Origin: Scilla litardierei
Taxonomy: Eukaryota; Streptophyta; Magnoliopsida; Asparagales; Asparagaceae
Length of the DNA: 64,000 bases
Reading direction: 5' to 3'
Assembly: GCA_030789695.1 (NCBI GenBank)
Contig: CM061132.1
Location: forward strand, 156,408,817 to 156,472,816
The notes beneath the pieces were generated by a model. The model made no database searches. It saw nothing but the letters and a program-made list of their open reading frames with translations, and was not told where the DNA came from. Both the position numbers and the translations under genes were made by a program. Positions within the stretch are counted from its first letter, which is position 1. Every line of letters starts with the position of its first letter. Of this stretch, positions 43,708 through 56,240 are shown one piece after another.

Positions 43708-46014
43708 GGATTTGTTGTAGAGTTGTAGTATTGATTAGTTCATGATAATAGGAGAAAGTTGGCATTTTCATGTCATCTCCTAAGTATTTTGCTAAAGATT
43801 GCATTTTTAGGACAAATCTCTTGTAGTTTTTAATAAAGTTTGTAACTTTATAATAAATTGTTGTGTAGTTCCTTAGAAGTTTCATTTTTAAGAATGTTAA
43901 TGCTAAAGTTGCAAGTTTTTATGTTGGTATACAAAAGGAAATGATGGCATCTTTTAAGTTGCTCTTCCAAGTTGCCACTTTTGCATTATGGAGATTAAAG
44001 GTGGGGCCTTTTTTTAAGCAAAGTTGGGCTTATGCCAAGATTTAGTTTCCTTAGGATATCAAGGTTTTCATCCTTCACTAAGAACCATGCTATGATTACC
44101 AATGTCGCTAATACTTGCATCTTAGGTACTAAAGTTATTAAAAGTTTACATGTTGTAGATTAAGTTTGCCACAATTTGCTAAAGGATGTGTGTAAGTTGG
44201 TAAAATTGCTAAGTTGCCTAAAGCTAATATTTCCCTTCTTAACATATGCTTATGGCGATGAGTTTTCCACTAATTAAAACTTTATTAGCAATGATGCCAT
44301 GATGGAATTAGTGTTAATTAAAATGGTATTAGATTCATGCAATTTCCACTAGCCTTTATAAAGATGGCATGTTAGTGTAGAATTGTTTAAAGTTTCACCT
44401 TTGTACAGACTTTACTTTCATGCAATTCTTATTAATTGACAAATGTACATTTTTAGTGAATTGCTTAACTTGTAACTAAATGTGGGTGTTGTTAAGTAGT
44501 TACAAAATGGGTATTACTTAACCTTGCATTTTATTGGTTGTAATGGTTAATGAGGTTTCTTGGAAAATGGTTCGTGGTGCTAGTGAACCCTAATGATGAT
44601 GTGTTATGTTTGGGAAATGGTTTATGTTGATGGAGGGTGGTGTTGTGGAAATTTGCAAGAGAACCCTATATATATTCCTTTTGTTTAAACATTGCATTTG
44701 GTGGAAGTGGGTTGCTAAAGCAAGTTGTCCTCCATGAAATGGCTAAGTGATTTGGAAATGTGGTTTGTTTTAATAAGGCCAAGTGCCGGTTGGGATAAAG
44801 AATGGAGACGTGATTGTGGTTACTCTATCATTCATGAAACCCGTATGTTGTTACTCATTTCTTAAATTTCAATGCATGTTAAATGTCGCATTCTTCATGA
44901 CGCATGTTTTATGTTCTCATATGTTATCTTAATTCTTCATGTTGAATTGATGGCAAATTTGAATATGCAAGCCATGATTACAACCTAATGTTGTATGTAT
45001 TTAATGTTAGGGTGCTAATAATTGGATAAGTCCTCTTAAAAGAGGGTGACACTGGGATTGGGGGACACTATGTAGTGGGGAACACATGAGGGGCTGGATA
45101 GTTATGGTGGTTGGTGGCCCTCCTATCCTGCCCGAGTGACAAGGAGTGGCGGAAATGTGGAGAATTGGAGAAAATGTGAAGGGGAAATAAGGAAAAAACA
45201 TGGCTCCTTTGTTAACAGCATTGCACACTGGGCCGAGTGCCCAGTTAGCTTGGGGAGTTTGCCTGTGTCACCCCAACTGGGGGTGAGGTCCAGTCCCAAG
45301 AGGGTCTACCCACTACTTAGGGCCCAAACCACTACATGATAACCTTCATTACTTTTTGTAGCATTGGTAAATTTTGTCTACTTGTGTGTTCTTTACTTGC
45401 AGCTCTCTTATGACGTATACCCTTGTTATACCCTTCGTCTGTTGTATTTGTTGTTCCTTCCTTTTATTGGCATGTTGTACTTATGGTTCCTTCCTTTATG
45501 ATTAAAAACAACATTCCCTAAATTAATATTTACATGCACGAGTTGGGATATCCTACTGGGTCACGCTGTGACGTGTCCCCGTTGACTTTTCAGGTGTTGG
45601 CTCTTGGAGTTGGTGACAGAGGTGGAGTTTGGGACTAATGGTCGAGATGTTGATTGTAGGTTTGGATGGAGAGGAGAGAGGAGAGAGACTTGTACATTTG
45701 GGGCTTGCTTTGGGTAGAGGGATGTTTTGCCTATAATGGATGTATAATGGACATTGGTGATGTATAAGGATTATGGTTACTCTTTGGTTTAGTCGTTGTC
45801 TCTGAGTTATTGGGTAGTTTCTATGCTTCTCTCTGTGTTTTTGTGTTGTGTTGTTGGTCCGTATTTTGGACATTACAGGTGCTACCCCAGCAGTGTGCAG
45901 TGGACCTGCAGATTATTGCATTTCTTTTCTTCCTTTCTCCGTAACACTCACTACTCTGGTATCACCTGGGACGGATTCGTACTTCCCGGGTATCCTGGGG
46001 AGCGGGGCGTTACA
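43708..46014 (+). mobile_element. Solo LTR 1, right part
   Basis: Continuation of the gypsy solo LTR after element B. AT-rich, ending GGGGCGTTACA before AAATA. The open frames inside are unsupported. Confidence 0.82.
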
Positions 46015-46019
46015 AAATA

Positions 46020-47678
46020 CAGTCCATGAAGATGAAATACAAAAGAAATAAAAAATACAAATTGGAAACCCATTTTAGGTCCCAGCATATTGCAGATTTC
46101 ATCTACGTCTTCAATTTGGCTGAGCTCCGGTCTTTTAGCATCTTACATTATAACCTCACTACAATTCCTCTCAAAACAGAAAAAGAAAGCGAGAAATGTA
46201 AAAAGGTGTATCAAAATGGCCGATCCCAAATCACAAGACTGAATTATTTATAACATCCACATAGTTTTATATATGCTACAGGCAAATAATAATTTCACAA
46301 CATCACAGACATTTCAAAATTCATCAAACGCAATTTATTAGATAAAAATATTAAATTTACGTTAAAAAGGTTACTTGGACCACGGGGAAACGTCATTACC
46401 CGTTAGGTTAGAAAACTAACTTAACTACAGAGCGGTCTCAGGATCCTCGTAATCATTAAAACGTAAAATAAATTTTTTTAAAAAAATCTAATATTAAATA
46501 AAGCGATAAAAAATGAATTACACATAAAATTCATTAACAAAATTTTATTTTGCGCCAAAAACTCCGAAAGGAGTTAAAATATCATCAACATGATATTCCC
46601 TGATTTTTTCTGGATTTTTCCAGGATTTTCAGGGGGTATTTATTAAAAAATGGGTATTTTATGAATTTAATAATAAATTGGCCTGCAGGCCGGAGGCCCG
46701 CGGGCTGGCTGCGGGCTGCAGGCCCGTTAGCCAAAAAATATACCCAGTTTTTATGTTCAATTTTTGTTAATTACTAGGCTTCTGATCCATCAGGTGAGGC
46801 CCATGCCCCTTCTCCCCCAAACCCTAATTAGAGTTTTAAAGTGAAAAACAGCCGCCAGGGGAGTCAAAAAGACTTTTCCATTTCCCCTTCCTCTACAAAC
46901 GCTACAGGCAGACATATATATTGATATAATAATGATAAATGATGTGCATTTAAATGATAGCCCCTCTCGCAAAAATAATACGCGAGCCATTACCACTCAT
47001 CACATCCCGTTTACTGCCTGAAGGATCATGCTCATGCCGGTCCCTCACAATTCCTTTTTATAGCCAGCGCTTCCCATTCCTTTTCTCTTGCTAACCAATG
47101 TGGGACTATAAAAAATCCCCATAAGTCTCACATTAGTTAATTAGATTTTAATCTGACCCAAAAACTCACAGACCAATTAATCTAAGATTCACAATCATTG
47201 GCACAATAGTAACTCGTATAAAAGGTGAGCATAATGATACAAGTGTTTGATGTGCCAATGCGTCTACCTCTTCTCGGTAGTATTTTCGGCATTGCTGTAG
47301 TTCTCAATGGAGTGCAAGTTTTGTAATGATCATTGCTGATTTTTTCCTTTTTAAGTATTGATGTTTGTATCTCTTGACAAATATCGTGGTCCGTGGAAAT
47401 TAAAAAGGAATGGTGAGGTGTAAATTGGGAGGTTATAGAATGATGTCCATAATCAGGCTAGGCCTAAAAGTGTACTAGTGTGAAGCTGATGCAAGGGAGC
47501 AATCAAAACTTCAAACTCAAGAACACGTTGAGCATGTATAAAGCTGATGCAAGGGTTGCGAAATGATCGGCCCCTCCCCCTCCCACCAGGGGATCGGAGC
47601 TACATGAGGCCCCACCCCCCGTCAAGGGGCGTTGCGAATCGAGGTGCCCCCCGACAGGGGGGCGGCCAGGCTGGAGCC
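46020..47678 (-). mobile_element. Element A leader, middle segment
   Basis: Resumes A after solo LTR 1. It matches C's leader in the order CCTCACTACAATT, GGCCGATC, a GACCAC..CAACGTCAT-type block, CAGAGCGGTC and a CCTGCAGGCCGGAGGCCCG hairpin area near 46680-46730. From about 46800 it diverges from C. A GC-rich stretch near 47565-47675 (CCCCCCGACAGGGGGG-like) corresponds to the palindrome array of B and C. Confidence 0.7.
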
Positions 47679-49696
47679 TGCCTCGTCTTAAATGATGTGA
47701 GAACTACTCCCAAGCGCAGGAGATCGTGCAAGTAATATCCTGGTGAGTCCAGGTATCGAATCCGCAGGACAACTGACCTGCAAAACTACGATCGTCAATC
47801 TGAAAAGAGTAATAATACGATGTTAACCAACCACCTATCGAACACAAAGATATAGGATCAAGATTATGGAATAAGAAATGAAAATCCTACGATATTTACG
47901 GTGACTTTGGTAGAGGTACAAGTATGTGGAATTTGTGTTGGGTTTGATTTCGTTAGGGTGTGTGCAACCAATGATTATCAATACCTTCTCTATAACTCAA
48001 CGTCTCGTCCGGTCAGGGCACGAGAACGTCGGAAAGTATGGCGATCACGCATATAGAAACGTGCCAAAGAATTATACAATTAAAATAGGGCGAAAAGATA
48101 TAGAAGTCAATAATCACGACACCCTAACTACGTCAACACCAACACATATAAAGTGGATGTGCTACGGTTGTGAGTTCATTAGGAGTTAATAATCGATGGA
48201 ATATCATGTCTTTTATATAGCTCAACGCTTCGTCCGGTCAGGGCACGAAGACGTCGGAAGATGAAACGATGAAAACTAGTCAAATTGGCCATATACGCAT
48301 TACTAGCAACATTGATTTCATTAAACGATAAACTCAACAATAAGTTCAGATTAGTGAACATAAATAGGCTAGCCTTGTCAGGGCCTAGCCATACGGGATG
48401 TAAATAATATCGACAATAAGCAAATACCCAACAAATACGTTGTAGAAATCAACATTACTAGCAATTTGGACGTGATAATAGGGCTAAAGACATGAAATTC
48501 ATCAATTAAATACTCCTAATTACTTCACTACCATAGCACAAAGATCTTAGCCACGCATGGTGCAAAGAAAATCAGATTTCATAGCCAAATACATCGTTTT
48601 AGTAGCCAAAATACAATGAAATACACCAAATACGGGGTATAAGTTCCAGAATTTATCACCAAATCTTCACTTTAGAACCCAAAACTCCTTTAGAATAGGA
48701 AGAATAGCCTCTGGAATATTTCAGAATTTTCCCCTGGAGAAATACGCACAGTAGCCGCTCCAAAAGTCCCAAAATACGCCAGAATACCCCCAAAACCCTA
48801 GAAATACGCTTATATAATAGGCATTGCGGGTTTGGGGGTGTTAACGGGTCGAAACCCGCTTCTATTCGCATCTGAATCCGCAATTCACGAAGCGGATTAA
48901 ATCGCCGCCGCTCATCAAAAGGCGGGATGGCCTAGGAAGAGGCCACGTGTCCTCGATAGCGGATTCGCGCCCGCATCCGAGTCGACTTCGGATCGAACTC
49001 GGTTTCGATCTCCGCCGCTGGATCTCGGGGCAACGGACATGATAATGCCACGTAGCTCAAGAAATTTCGCTGCTTCGCCTTCAAATCGCGGGGAGCGTAG
49101 GGACCGTTGGATCACCATCGCCCGGTCTTCATTGAGCCACGTTGCCGCATACGCTGAATAAATGCGGGGGAAATAGCAGCCGTCGGATCACAGATGGACG
49201 TCCCCGATGATGCCGCGTCGCCCGCTTATTTCCTCCTTTTGCTGTCGTTTGAGAACGCTGGTGTCCGTTGGATCGTAATCCAACGGATCTAAGTTGGCCG
49301 CGTCGCCACTCATTTTGATCCGCTTGATGTGAGCGGGAAGGCGTGAGATGATACCACGTGGCGATGGATGAGCGGGCGGCGTATATACGCCATATTTCGA
49401 GCGTATTTCCGCCGTATTTCCTCCAATTAATAGGTATTCTGCATTCAAAAATTCATAGAAATTAGCACAGATCTCAGAAAAATACAAATAAATAGTCGTT
49501 GGAATCGTGAGATCAAGACGATGCTATAAAAATGTAGAAATACACAATCAAATTCACATTTTGTGCACAAATAAGGTGATTTCTCTGATAAATAATGATG
49601 TACAAAATACACACACATTAGAGAATAATTAAGCATTATGTAGGCACATCATAGGACTAATTAGGGGGTTAAATACACAATTTTCACTTAGAATCA
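47679..49696 (-). mobile_element. Solo LTR 2 (2,018 bp), orientation inferred minus
   Basis: TGCCTCGTC at the left end, AGAATCA at the right end and GAGCC duplicated on both sides (47674-47678, 49697-49701). On the minus strand there is TATATAAG near 48811 followed by an AGGGTTTTGGGG (telo-box-like) stretch. Upstream of it are repeated CACGTGG- and CCGTTGGATC-type modules. Two 60-bp blocks with CGTCCGGTCAGGGCACGA (48008 and 48231 regions) lie in the other half. It lies inside A's leader. The lineage was not recognised. Confidence 0.72.
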
Positions 49697-49816
49697 GAGC
49701 CCCCTCCTGACTGGGGAGGGGCGGCGCGGAGACGAGCCCCCTCCCGACTGGGGGGGCACCGACGAAGAGCCTCCCCCCACGATTGGGGGGGGCAGGGAAA
49801 GAGCCCCAAAAAATTG

Positions 49817-49821
49817 TGTTT
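49817..49821 (+). repeat. Target duplication TGTTT of element C
   Basis: TGTTT at 49817-49821 is repeated at 56760-56764. Confidence 0.88.
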
Positions 49822-49970
49822 TGTTATGAATCAACTACTGGGGGAGGAGCCCCCAGCTCTTTATTTATAGGCAATTGGGGGAATATAGATATGGGCTTAC
49901 AGTGATATGGGCCTATCTCTAGGATAGCCCAGAATCTCACCCAACTACGGTTAAATAACCGTTCACAACA
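49822..49970 (-). mobile_element. Element C 3' LTR
   Basis: 149 bp, TGTTATGAATCAACTACT on the plus strand through AACCGTTCACAACA. Followed by the purine tract (minus-strand TAAGGGGGAG) at 49971-49980. Confidence 0.92.
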
Positions 49971-50365
49971 CTCCCCCTTATCCAGCCATAGGTGTGGACT
50001 CTGCTCGTGAATGCTTCAGGATTCTGAGCGTATAAGAGTCTCACATGGGGTGGATACTTCAGGATCCTGAGTTGGTGAGATTTGCCTCGTTAAAACATCT
50101 AGCTATGGAAAACCCAGTGGGAAAAACCATAGTTAAGGAAAAAGAGTGCAAACGCTCTTTAACTCCCCCTGATTTGTACAAGTGACTCTGCTCATGAATA
50201 CTTCTGGATTCTGAGCGTCACAGAGGGGTGGATACTTCGGGATCCAGAGTTGATTTGATTTGCCTCGTTAAAACCTTTGGCTATGGAAAACCCAGTGGGA
50301 AAAACCATAGCTAAGGGAAAAGAGTACAAATTCCCTCAACTCCCCCTGATCTGTAAAAGCTCTTA
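49971..50365 (-). repeat. Element C 3' duplicated module with PPT-like runs
   Basis: Same two-unit structure as in B. AACTCCCCCTGAT occurs on the plus strand at about 50160 and 50338, and AACCCAGTGGGAAAAACC occurs twice. Confidence 0.83.
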
Positions 50366-50589
50366 GGCTTACAGATCTCTTAGGCTTATCTCATCACTCC
50401 TATTTACAATATTCCGAAAATGTACACAGATTACAAATTTTGTCACCATCAAGCAGCTGCTGAATCCAGAAACTCTGGAGAGGTGTGCTAAGTTTCGTCG
50501 CCTCTGATGTGGTCTTCAGACTATATGGTCAGCTCCACAGAACCAGCCTCTATCCCAGTCGTCACTGGGATGTGATGTACCACCAGGCG

Positions 50590-53540
50590 CCCTTAAATAT
50601 ACCATTGGTGTGATTCTGGAATGGTGAGGATCTCGGAATTATAGGATGATGTCGCCTTCATAAATTGCTTTGCAGATCTGCAGGGGATGACCATCCCACT
50701 GTGGGTACCCGTGATTTCTCAGCATAGAGACTGGACCTGAAACCTGCATTTGCATGAACATTGGAGGATGATACTTCATTTTGTAAGCCCGAATCTTTTG
50801 ACCCTTGGAGGAAGAGCAGAAGGCTTAACTCCGGTCTAATGGCCCTTTTTAGGTGCCAACTATCTCTGGCTAATGAGTTCACTGCAATTGCTATACCGGG
50901 ACACATGCAGTTAGCCAGGAGTGCATGATTGCACTTAGATAAGGGACTTTAGGACCAGTTATATCCTCCCCCTCTTCCAGCGATCGGAAGGGTTCTTTTT
51001 ATTCATCCAGTAAGTGTACCGCCGTAGGTGTACTTTAGATGACAATGGTCCTTTTAATTTCTCCAACGCACTTCTGGGCGTTTGTAACAGGATTCTATGA
51101 GCCATGACTTTATATTTGCCTAGGTCTTTTTATTTCATGTTTAAAAGTCAGGCTTGTTCATGTAGTTCGGTTTTCTCTTCAGGAGATCCGATGAGATTTT
51201 AGTTGTCTACAACTATGATCTCTAATCCTGTTCTTTGCACAGATGCAAAGACAACCTTCAGTAGGAATTATTGACTTGTCAAATGATTCTCTTGGTTGTA
51301 CATTTATTTGTTATACTTATTGTTTTTCTTCATTTGAATAGACGTTCCGAAGTCTATTCAGGCATTTTAAGGAAATGTGGAAATTATCTTTACCAGATAT
51401 CCACGAAAGTATGCTGTCACAACATCCAATAACAACATATCCATAATTTTCCTTTGCCAAATCGTGAGGTATTCGCTTTTGATAACTTAGGGAGATTGAT
51501 GCATCATTTATGAGACATGCTCATTTGAGTTTGTTCGATCCCTAGTTTCAGCGAAATTGTCCTCGGGCTATAAGTTGTACCTTATAGCATACGATTTTGT
51601 ATTTATTTTTCTTATGTGTGCAATACTTTGTTTTATCCACAGGTTTGACACCTTTTTGGTGTCAGGACTTCAGGTCCGAACATTTCACGTTTCATAAGTG
51701 AGTCCAGCTCATCTTCTATTGCCACGTTCCACATTTTGGCCAATCTCTACGTTTGCCTTCTAGCAACGGAGTGTGGAACGATAATTTACAAACATCATCA
51801 CCATTGCGATGTATATGGCAATATGATACGTGAATACATTGTCGACAATTTATGTTCTATCTGTCCAACACCTCCCCAGTACGTACAACATTTACTTAAT
51901 TTCACTTTTTCCCGGCAATTCCTCTGCAGTGGATTCCGGGAAGGGTGATGGTGTGGACAAGAGCTCATTGTCCTGTGGTAGTATTGTCTTAAGGTCTCCA
52001 GGAGTTTCTTGTCCTAGGAGCCTGGTGGTCTGCCTATTTTCTGTTGAGGATCAGCCACTTCTGCTGCTGGTGGATTGCATCCATTCTTGAGGATGTCAAT
52101 CCTAGCTGGAGTTTTTGCAGCAGTGATGTGTGATCTGACAATCTTCTGGTTGTCAATAAATGATTCCGATAATTGGTAGACAGTGTTCTGTATGTGGAGG
52201 ATCTTCGGGATCTCATCTACACATTGTATTGTTACCGGATCATAGTGGGTCAAACTTTTTGTATCCCACGTTATAATATTCTTCGCGCCAGATTTTCTAG
52301 TATCTGGGCCTATTTTTGGGAAACTCGTCTCATCGAAATCACAGTCTTCAAGATGTGCCTTAAATGCGTCCCCCGTTTGGGGTTCTAGGTATCTTATAAG
52401 TGAGGGTGAGTCAAACCCTGCATGGATACCTAGGCGACGTTGAGTACCGTTTTGGTCCTCTTTGGTGGTGCAATGGGGATTTAAGACTGCGCGACCGAAG
52501 ATTCTCAGATGAGAAATGTTCGGTGGCATTCCATATGCAAATTGCATTGGAGACTCTGACCTCCAGAGGGTCTTATTTTCATTTACGATGTAGCATGCAG
52601 AGTTTGCATGTCCCCATGCATCAATATGCAATCGGGATTTAATGGACGTTCAATCCATTGGAGTCTACTTTTCAGTGACTCAACCGACCCATTTTGGGTA
52701 TGAACATGCGGCACTTGTATGTTCATTTTCTATTCCCGCTGCTTGGCAGTACTCTTGAATTGACTGGGAGGTGTATTTCCCAACATTAACCAGACTTATT
52801 TTCTGTATTTTATTGTCTGGGAAATGTGCCCGCAACATTTTTATTCTTGTGCCAATAGCTTTGGAAAAGCTAAGTTGCGGGTCTTGTAGTAGACACACGT
52901 ACGAATATTCTGAGGATGCATTTATCAGTACAGTGAAGTACTGAAATAGCCCACTAGGGATGGTGGATTTTATCCACATCTATCTCCTTGTATTCTTTTT
53001 TGAGGAAGCGTGGAGATTCTTTTTCAACTTATCGTGTAGATGGCCTTGCAATTAGTTTTCCCTTATAGTAAGGGGTGCGAGGGATTTTTTTCCCTTCTGA
53101 AGAATCTTCTGGTTCTTCAAGTCATACACATAGGATAAGATGCGATGCATCATCACAAATCCAGGGTGGCCAAGTCCATCATGCCGGAGTAAAAACTCGG
53201 CTGATGTCGGGCACTTCAGGTGCTCCGTTTAATTCTGCTTCCTTTCTCCGAATCTTCGTATGGTGGAGGCCTATAAGGCTCTCAAAACGTTCAAGTTTGG
53301 ATTTTATTCCTTTTTCTTGAGACGTTGCATACGGTAATTTTTTTTTTCATTTACATTTGCTGTTTCCAAGTGGAATCCGTTGAACCGGATGTCCTTTAAA
53401 CTTAGAAAGTCTCTTTTGGAATTCGGAGGGATTAGTGCATCCTTTATTTTTGTGTCGTTTAGGGGCAACAGTGTTGCAGTCCCTGGATCTTCAATATAGC
53501 CCTGATATTGGGCTTTGTATTGAAAGAGATCGTACGTGTT
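50590..53540 (-). pseudogene. Element C pol, degenerate
   Basis: Longest intact piece 52631-52014 (205 codons): ESPMQFAYGMPPNISHLRIF, RRLGIHAGFDSPSLIRYLEP and IVRSHITAAKTPARID, i.e. the C-terminal integrase region. Integrase core at 52979-52680 has LVNVGKYTSQSIQEYC, the same Asp to Val and Glu to Lys changes as B. The RNase H tail (CPGIAIAVNSLARDSWHLKR) lies near 50906-50658. RT is shortened as in B. Confidence 0.8.
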
Positions 53541-53724
53541 TATTGTCTACTAATTATTTATGAGAGCAGTTTCATCTATTGAAAGATGAATCGTTAGGCA
53601 CATGAATATTCAGATAAACATTTTCATTTATTGTCTACTAAACATTTTCATTCAGAACAAATTTCATAATTAAAATGCTCTCATAAATTATTCTCAAAAC
53701 AAATTGCTAAGATAAAAATAAAGG

Positions 53725-54686
53725 CTAATCAAGCAAGTCATCATTTCCGAAGTTGTCAGCTGAAAACTTGACTGGAGCATCAGAGGTCATCAGGTTTGTT
53801 TCAGCTTTATTTTTCTTGTTCTCTTTATACAAATCCTGGAGGTGCTGCGAAGTTCGGCACATTTTGGACCAGTGGCTTTTCATGCCACAATTATGGCACT
53901 GGTCTTCCCATTCCCTCTTGGGTGGGGGTGAATCATTTTTGTTATTTCTGTGCCACGTGAACTTCCGCTTACTTTCATTATTTCGCTGCTGCTGTACACG
54001 GCCCTTGGCATTTTTCTGTTGACCCCCCCCTTCTGTGGTCTTTCTTTTCTTTTATTATCTCTCTTCTTTTTGAAGGAAGAGGAATGATGAGCTTCTGGTA
54101 GGGGGGCAGTGCCGGGAGGGCGCATATTGTGAGTGGCGAGAAGAAGCTCTCTGTTTTACTCAGCCATAAGTAAACATGACAGCAGCTCAGAATACTTGGT
54201 GAACCTGTGTTCACGGTATTGCTGCATGAGTATCACATCTTTTTCATGGAAGGACGTATACGTCTTTTCCAGCATGCGATCTTCTGAGACATTCTCACCA
54301 CACAACTTCAGGCGTGAGGTGATGCTAAAAAGTGCTGAGTTGTACTCAGCAATGGACTTAAAGTCCTGTAGTCTCATGTTCTCCCACTCATATCGTGCCC
54401 TTGGGAGTATAACATCTTTCTGATGTTTATACCTGTCCTCAAGGGCAGTCCATAGCTCAAGTGGATCTTTGACCGTAAGGTATTCAGCCTTTAAGGTCTT
54501 GTCCACATGTCGGCGAATATAGATGATGGCTTGCGCCATCTCTATATCGCTAACATTTTCTTTTTCAGTCACAGCAGCGATGAGGGACTTTGCCCGTAGG
54601 TGAAACTTTACATCTAGCTGCCAGCTTAGATAGTTTCTACCTGATGCTTCCAGTACTTCGAAATTAATGCTTGCAATATTAGCCAT
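53725..54686 (-). pseudogene. Element C gag
   Basis: Open for 176 codons from 54686 (MANIASINFEVLEASGRNYL) to a TAA at 54156-54158, where relatives have a Gln codon (C to T). It then continues through HNMRPPGTAPLPEAHHSSSF and an eight-G run frameshift, and ends with DDLLD at 53725. The body is otherwise better kept than pol. Confidence 0.85.
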
Positions 54687-55627
54687 TTATCTAGCAGAGC
54701 ACAAACATGCATGAATTAATAATTAATCAGGGAAAACATTTTCATGCGGAGGCAATATTTAACGAAAAACTAAATGTGTGGATCGGCCAGTCCCACAAGA
54801 AAGAGTCCAAAAGTACACAGTCCAAATTATACAAATTTGCAGCTTTAAAAATGAAAATACAACTTTGGAAACCCTGTGGGTCCCATATGATATCTCCATC
54901 TTCAAGCGTGGCCTCCGTCTCCATGGAAGTTGGTCTTCTTTCTTTGACATTTACATAAATTCCTCACTACAATTTCTCTCAGAAATAAAAGAAAAGTGTG
55001 GGAAATAAACTGTGGGACTAAACGGCCGATCCTAAAACCACATTTAGCAATTCATGCAGAAATATTGTGCTCATCAACATTTTCATCAGACATTTTCATC
55101 ACAGGCATCGCATGCATTTAATATTCGCAGAGATGGATAAATAATTTAAACACTTAATAATTATTGGACCACTGGGCAACGTCATACACCATTAGGTTAG
55201 GTTACTAACGGCAGAGCGGTCGCAGGATCTTCCTAATTATTAAGTTTTAAATACAATGCACAACCACGCATATAATATCCAACAGAATATACCAGAGATG
55301 CAAAGCATGTAAATATGATTTTTGCAGAAAAAATCATTACAATGCAAAGGTTGTAAAGTAAATGGGTTTAATCAATTAAATTGATTAAGAGCCCAAAATA
55401 AACATTTTCTTTGTCAGAGGAAAAAGTTTTCCTCATCATCCCAAAAGCCCCCCCCCAAGAATCCCCAAAAAGTCCTCGCCTGCCCGGTATTTGTCCCGTA
55501 ATTTACCGTGATTTTTCACGAATATTTTTCCCTTAAACCCCCCTTTTAAATTAATTTTTAGGCTAGCAAGTTGCCTTTTAAGGCTTGTTAATAGCCTTTG
55601 CTTCCACCATTTTTTTTTCAGATAAAA

Positions 55628-55832
55628 CAGCCCGCGGGTCTGAAAACCCGCAGTCGGCCTATGGGCTTCAGGCCCATAGACTTTTTTTTATAATAAAGAA
55701 AAATCGGCCTGTGGGCCTGAAGCCCACAGCCGGCCTGTGGGCTTCAGGCCCACAGGCTTTTTTTTGAAGAAATAATTGGCATGTGGGCCTGAAGCCCACA
55801 GGCCGGCATGTGGGCTTCAGGCCCACAGGCTT
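55628..55832 (-). repeat. Hairpin array in C leader
   Basis: Alternating GTGGGCCTGAAGCCCAC and GTGGGCTTCAGGCCCAC units in pairs separated by T- or A-rich spacers, as in B. The distal pair is changed to CGCGGGTCTGAAAACCCGC while still palindromic. Confidence 0.85.
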
Positions 55833-55884
55833 TATCAGTTTTTTTTTGTTTTTTTTGAATCACATGTTAGGGTTTTTGGGGGGG

Positions 55885-56240
55885 CCGGTGCCGCCGCCGC
55901 CCCCTGCAGGGGGGGCGCGGCCGCCGGGGCCGTCGCCCCCTGCAGGGGGGCGAGGCCGCGGAGGCCGCCCCCCTGCAGGGGGGAGCGGCTGGGGCCGCCC
56001 CCGCAGGGGGGCGCGGCCTCGGGGGCCGCCGCCCCCTGCAGGAGGGGCGATGGGGGCCGCCCCACTGCAGGGGGAGGCGGCCACGGGGGCCGCCACCCCC
56101 TGCAGGGGCGGCGGGGGGGGGGGGGGGGGGGGGGGGCGCCCCCCTGCAGGGGGAGGCGGCCGCGGGGGCCGCCCCCCTGCAGGGGGAGGCAGCCAAGGTG
56201 GGGGGGGTTCTGGCGAGGGGGGGTTCCGGCGAGGGGGGGG
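55885..56240 (-). repeat. CCCCCTGCAGGGGGG palindrome array in C leader
   Basis: About nine units of a CCCCCTGCAGGGGG palindrome at roughly 30-40 bp spacing with GGCCGCGGGGGCCGC-type linkers, plus a G-run of more than 20 near 56113. The open frames on both strands are artefacts. Confidence 0.88.

Larger units (their letters stand above)
36009..46014 (+). mobile_element. Gypsy (Tekay-like) solo LTR 1, split by element B
   Basis: It starts TGTAATGACCCAAG and ends GGGGCGTTACA. These are the inverted-type termini seen in Tekay/Del LTRs, related to the LTR end at 24330. The two parts, 36009-36986 and 43708-46014, make 3,285 bp. There is no internal region, so it is a solo LTR left by recombination, inserted in element A's leader. 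Confidence 0.85.

Noticed and set aside
46020..47678. Independent intergenic segment between the two solo LTRs
   Set aside because: Colinear matches to element C's leader show that it is the continuation of element A.
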